Positions 5,966 through 7,221 of a stretch of 7,221 nt of DNA are shown piece after piece; the stretch's first letter is position 1, and every line of letters starts with the position of its first letter. The notes under the pieces were generated by a model that ran no database searches, was not told the DNA's origin, and worked only from the letters and a program-made list of their open reading frames with translations. This stretch comes from Solirubrobacteraceae bacterium (GTDB taxonomy: Bacteria > Actinomycetota > Thermoleophilia > Solirubrobacterales > Solirubrobacteraceae). A program made the translations under genes and the position numbers. The stretch lies in assembly GCA_025935735.1 (NCBI GenBank), contig JAICUS010000310.1, positions 1-7,221 of the forward strand, written 5' to 3'.

Positions 5966-6006
5966 CACTTCGCGCCCGCCTCGCTCCCCTGAGGCGGGCG
6001 CAAGTG
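5966..6006. repeat. long hairpin A, copy 1 of a directly repeated hairpin
   Basis: GCGCCCGCCTC (5972-5982), loop GCTCCCCT (5983-5990) and GAGGCGGGCGC (5991-6001) give a perfect 11-bp stem. CACTT (5966-5970) pairs with AAGTG (6002-6006) around one bulged C at 5971, making 16 pairs in all. It lies about 90 bases after the dehydrogenase stop and is followed by TTTA, so it may act as its terminator. A near copy with the same loop lies 129 bases further on. Confidence 0.8.
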
Positions 6007-6097
6007 TTTAACGGACCCATGGGGTCAGACCCATCGCGACCGTTCCGTGCCCGGAGCGAGAGCGAGGGGTCTGACCCCACATGCACCCGTTAAACAC
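6004..6097. repeat. 94-bp element with inverted ends (REP/MITE-like)
   Basis: GTGTTTAACGG (6004-6014) and CCGTTAAACAC (6087-6097) are perfect 11-bp inverted ends. Inside them GGGGTCAGACCC (6021-6032) and GGGTCTGACCCC (6067-6078) are a perfect 12-bp inverted pair, and each is itself a palindrome around one base. The bases between outer and inner arms differ and are two longer on the right. The 34-base centre is unpaired and encodes nothing I recognise. The form suggests a small non-autonomous repeat such as a REP pair or a MITE. Motifs of the GGGGTCAGACCCC kind are, from memory, widespread in bacterial intergenic repeats, some next to Y1 (RAYT) transposases; no such gene is present here. Confidence 0.75.
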
Positions 6098-6136
6098 GTC
6101 GCGCCCGACTCGCTCCCCTGAGCCGGGCGCTTCGTG
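6095..6136. repeat. hairpin B, copy 2 of the directly repeated hairpin
   Basis: GCGCCCGACTC (6101-6111), loop GCTCCCCT (6112-6119) and GAGCCGGGCGC (6120-6130) pair with one A-C mismatch (6108/6123). Outer CACG (6095-6098) pairs with CGTG (6133-6136) across a 2x2 inner loop. Loop, stem and following TTA match hairpin A closely and in the same orientation, so the two share a common origin. It faces the end of the CorC gene and may terminate its transcript, though no T run is seen. Confidence 0.75.
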
Positions 6137-6147
6137 CTTACTCGGTC

Positions 6148-6163
6148 GATCCTCCCCAGGATC
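6148..6163 (+). terminator. small stem-loop followed by a pyrimidine run
   Basis: GATCCT (6148-6153), loop CCCC and AGGATC (6158-6163) form a perfect 6-bp stem. On the plus strand a C/T-only run of about 18 bases follows (6164-6181). This could help end plus-strand transcripts, but the run is not T-rich, so the call is weak. Confidence 0.3.
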
Positions 6164-6191
6164 TCCCTCTCTCTCCTCCTCAACCGCCGGA

Positions 6192-6214
6192 GCGGCAAGT
6201 TGGCTTGCGGCAAG
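6192..6214. repeat. short direct repeat GCGGCAAG with embedded hairpin
   Basis: GCGGCAAG occurs at 6192-6199 and again at 6207-6214, 15 bases apart. GCAAG (6195-6199) also pairs with CTTGC (6204-6208) over a TTGG loop. It lies 46 bases past the CorC stop in that gene's direction. No function can be assigned. Confidence 0.35.
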
Positions 6215-6259
6215 GTAGCGCGTCAGCCGCCAATGTGCAATTCGTCACGGAGTTGCATT

Positions 6260-7221
6260 TCAGGACTCGACGTTCGTCGTGGTGCTCGGGAGACGCCGCT
6301 CGCGGATGCGCACGGCCTCGATCCGGTTCTCCCGGACGGACTCCACGCGGATCGAGTAGCCGTTGTGCGTGACGACGTCGCCGCGCTTGGGCAGCCGCCC
6401 CAGCTCGCCGAACACGAAGCCGCCGACGGAGTTGTAGGCGTCGCTGTCCACCGGCAGCTCGAGCCCGTAGTCGATCAGGTCGGTGATCGCCACGTGGCCG
6501 CGCACGAACCAGTCGCCGTTGGCCAGCCGCCGGACCTCGCCGCCCTGCGGGTCGGTCTCGTCGTCGATCTCGCCCACGACCTCCTCGATGATGTCCTCGA
6601 CCGTGACGATCCCCGCGGTGCGGCCGTACTCGTCGATCACCACGGCCAGCGAGGAGCGCTGGCGCTGGAGGTCGGCCAGCAGGTCGTCGAGCGGCTTGGT
6701 CTCCGGGACGATCGGCACCTCGCGCACCAATGGCTCGATCACCGCCTGCGGCCCCTCGGTCAGCAGCAGCTGGGCGAGCGCGTTGGCGTGCACGATGCCC
6801 TTGACCCGGTCGCGGTTGTCGTCCTCGGTGACCACGAGCCGCGTGTGGCCGGAGGAGACGCAGCGCCGCAGCGCCGTCTCGGTGTCCTCGGCGGCGTCCA
6901 CGGTCACCACCGCAGGCGCCGGCGTCATCACCTGGCGCGCCTGCTGCTCGTGCAGGTGGAAGACGCCGGTGAGCATGCCGGCCTCACCGGGGTCGAGCTT
7001 GCCGCCGGTCACCGACTCCTGGATGAGCACCCGCAGCTCCTCCGGCGACTCGCCCTCGTCCAGCTGGCCGGTGGTCCGGGCGCCGAGCAGCCGCAGGACC
7101 GCGTTCGCGGCCATGTTGAGCAGCTCGATGAACGGGTGGAAGACCTTCGAGAAGGCGAGCAGCGGCGGCGCGACCCGGCGGGCCACCGCCTCGGCCTTCT
7201 GGATCGAGTAGATCTTCGGGA
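6260..7221 (-). CDS. CNNM/CBS/CorC-domain membrane protein, HlyC/CorC family (partial, 5' end outside window)
   Basis: Member of the hemolysin/CorC family of membrane proteins linked to Mg2+ or Co2+ transport. 319 complete residues are visible; the start lies beyond the right edge, since the frame is open to 7221 and the first residues (PKIYSIQKAE) belong to the end of the CNNM membrane domain. In visible numbering, an amphipathic/hydrophobic stretch (about 17-47) is followed by CBS domain 1 (about 97-153, starting QVMTPAPAVVTV), CBS domain 2 (about 166-222, with VVIDEYGRTAGIVTVEDIIEE) and the CorC/HlyC cap domain (about 228-307, with YNSVGGFVFGELGRLPKRGD). All are typical and intact. CBS pairs usually bind adenine nucleotides. 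An internal GTG at 7186 is not the true start. The gene converges with the dehydrogenase across the repeat region; its upstream neighbours are outside the window. Confidence 0.92.
   Translation of the reverse strand, partial: PKIYSIQKAEAVARRVAPPLLAFSKVFHPFIELLNMAANAVLRLLGARTTGQLDEGESPEELRVLIQESVTGGKLDPGEAGMLTGVFHLHEQQARQVMTPAPAVVTVDAAEDTETALRRCVSSGHTRLVVTEDDNRDRVKGIVHANALAQLLLTEGPQAVIEPLVREVPIVPETKPLDDLLADLQRQRSSLAVVIDEYGRTAGIVTVEDIIEEVVGEIDDETDPQGGEVRRLANGDWFVRGHVAITDLIDYGLELPVDSDAYNSVGGFVFGELGRLPKRGDVVTHNGYSIRVESVRENRIEAVRIRERRLPSTTTNVES

Larger units (their letters stand above)
5878..6259. other. 382-bp structured intergenic region between convergent genes
   Basis: There is no credible protein gene here. 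The region is a run of hairpins: a weak one at 5909-5944, strong hairpin A at 5966-6006, the 94-bp inverted-repeat element at 6004-6097, hairpin B at 6095-6136, and a small one at 6148-6163 followed by a pyrimidine run. Base composition drops locally (for example around 5886-5914 and 6002-6012) compared with the genes. The repeats are listed separately. The dehydrogenase ends at 5877 and the CorC gene ends at 6260 from the other side, so both transcripts must end in or near this region. Confidence 0.7.

Noticed and set aside
5905..6093. 62-codon frame from TTG 5905 across hairpin A and the inverted-repeat element
   Set aside because: It has a TTG start without a suitable SD, runs through strong inverted repeats, and has a composition dictated by those repeats.
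5966..6136. CRISPR-like array suggested by repeated hairpins
   Set aside because: There are only two imperfect copies 129 bases apart, and the sequence between them is an inverted-repeat element rather than spacers.

Overview
The window is very GC-rich, and nearly every codon of its genes ends in G or C. The gene families point to a high-GC actinobacterium. An FHA domain fused to a helix-turn-helix, an 'ARSD'-type 3-hydroxyacyl-CoA dehydrogenase and xseA-xseB without SD-led starts would suit the Solirubrobacterales/Thermoleophilia. That placement is an inference from style, not from a marker gene.

Layout. Bases 1-121 hold the 3' end of a plus-strand gene of unknown function. Bases 122-421 have no convincing gene, apart from a doubtful 64-codon frame. 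Plus-strand xseA (422-1849) and xseB (1857-2078) encode the two subunits of exodeoxyribonuclease VII. A bulged stem-loop at 2082-2106 separates them from three minus-strand genes read from 5007 down to 2110: a thiolase, an FHA/helix-turn-helix protein, and a YhdH/AcuI-type medium-chain reductase. A plus-strand short-form 3-hydroxyacyl-CoA dehydrogenase (5086-5877) diverges from the thiolase across a 78-bp gap. That gap holds a perfect 16-bp palindrome and an SD for each gene. The right end (6260-7221, minus) is a CNNM/CBS/CorC membrane protein that runs off the window.

How the genes fit together. Thiolase, 3-hydroxyacyl-CoA dehydrogenase and acrylyl-CoA-reductase-like protein could all act on short acyl-CoAs. 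The dehydrogenase keeps its catalytic residues but carries two changes at the cofactor site that suggest NADP(H) rather than NAD(H). The shared palindrome suggests joint control of the divergent pair. The FHA/HTH protein embedded among these genes could link them to Ser/Thr kinase signalling.

The least ordinary stretch is the 382-bp space between the convergent dehydrogenase and CorC genes (5878-6259). It holds two near-identical long hairpins in direct orientation. Between them is a 94-bp element with matching inverted ends and an inner inverted pair of GGGTCNGACCC-type palindromes. It looks like a non-autonomous, REP/MITE-like intergenic repeat, possibly doubling as a two-way terminator. 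I found no CRISPR array, tRNA, rRNA or intact transposase gene. Everything else is ordinary chromosomal housekeeping and acyl-CoA metabolism.
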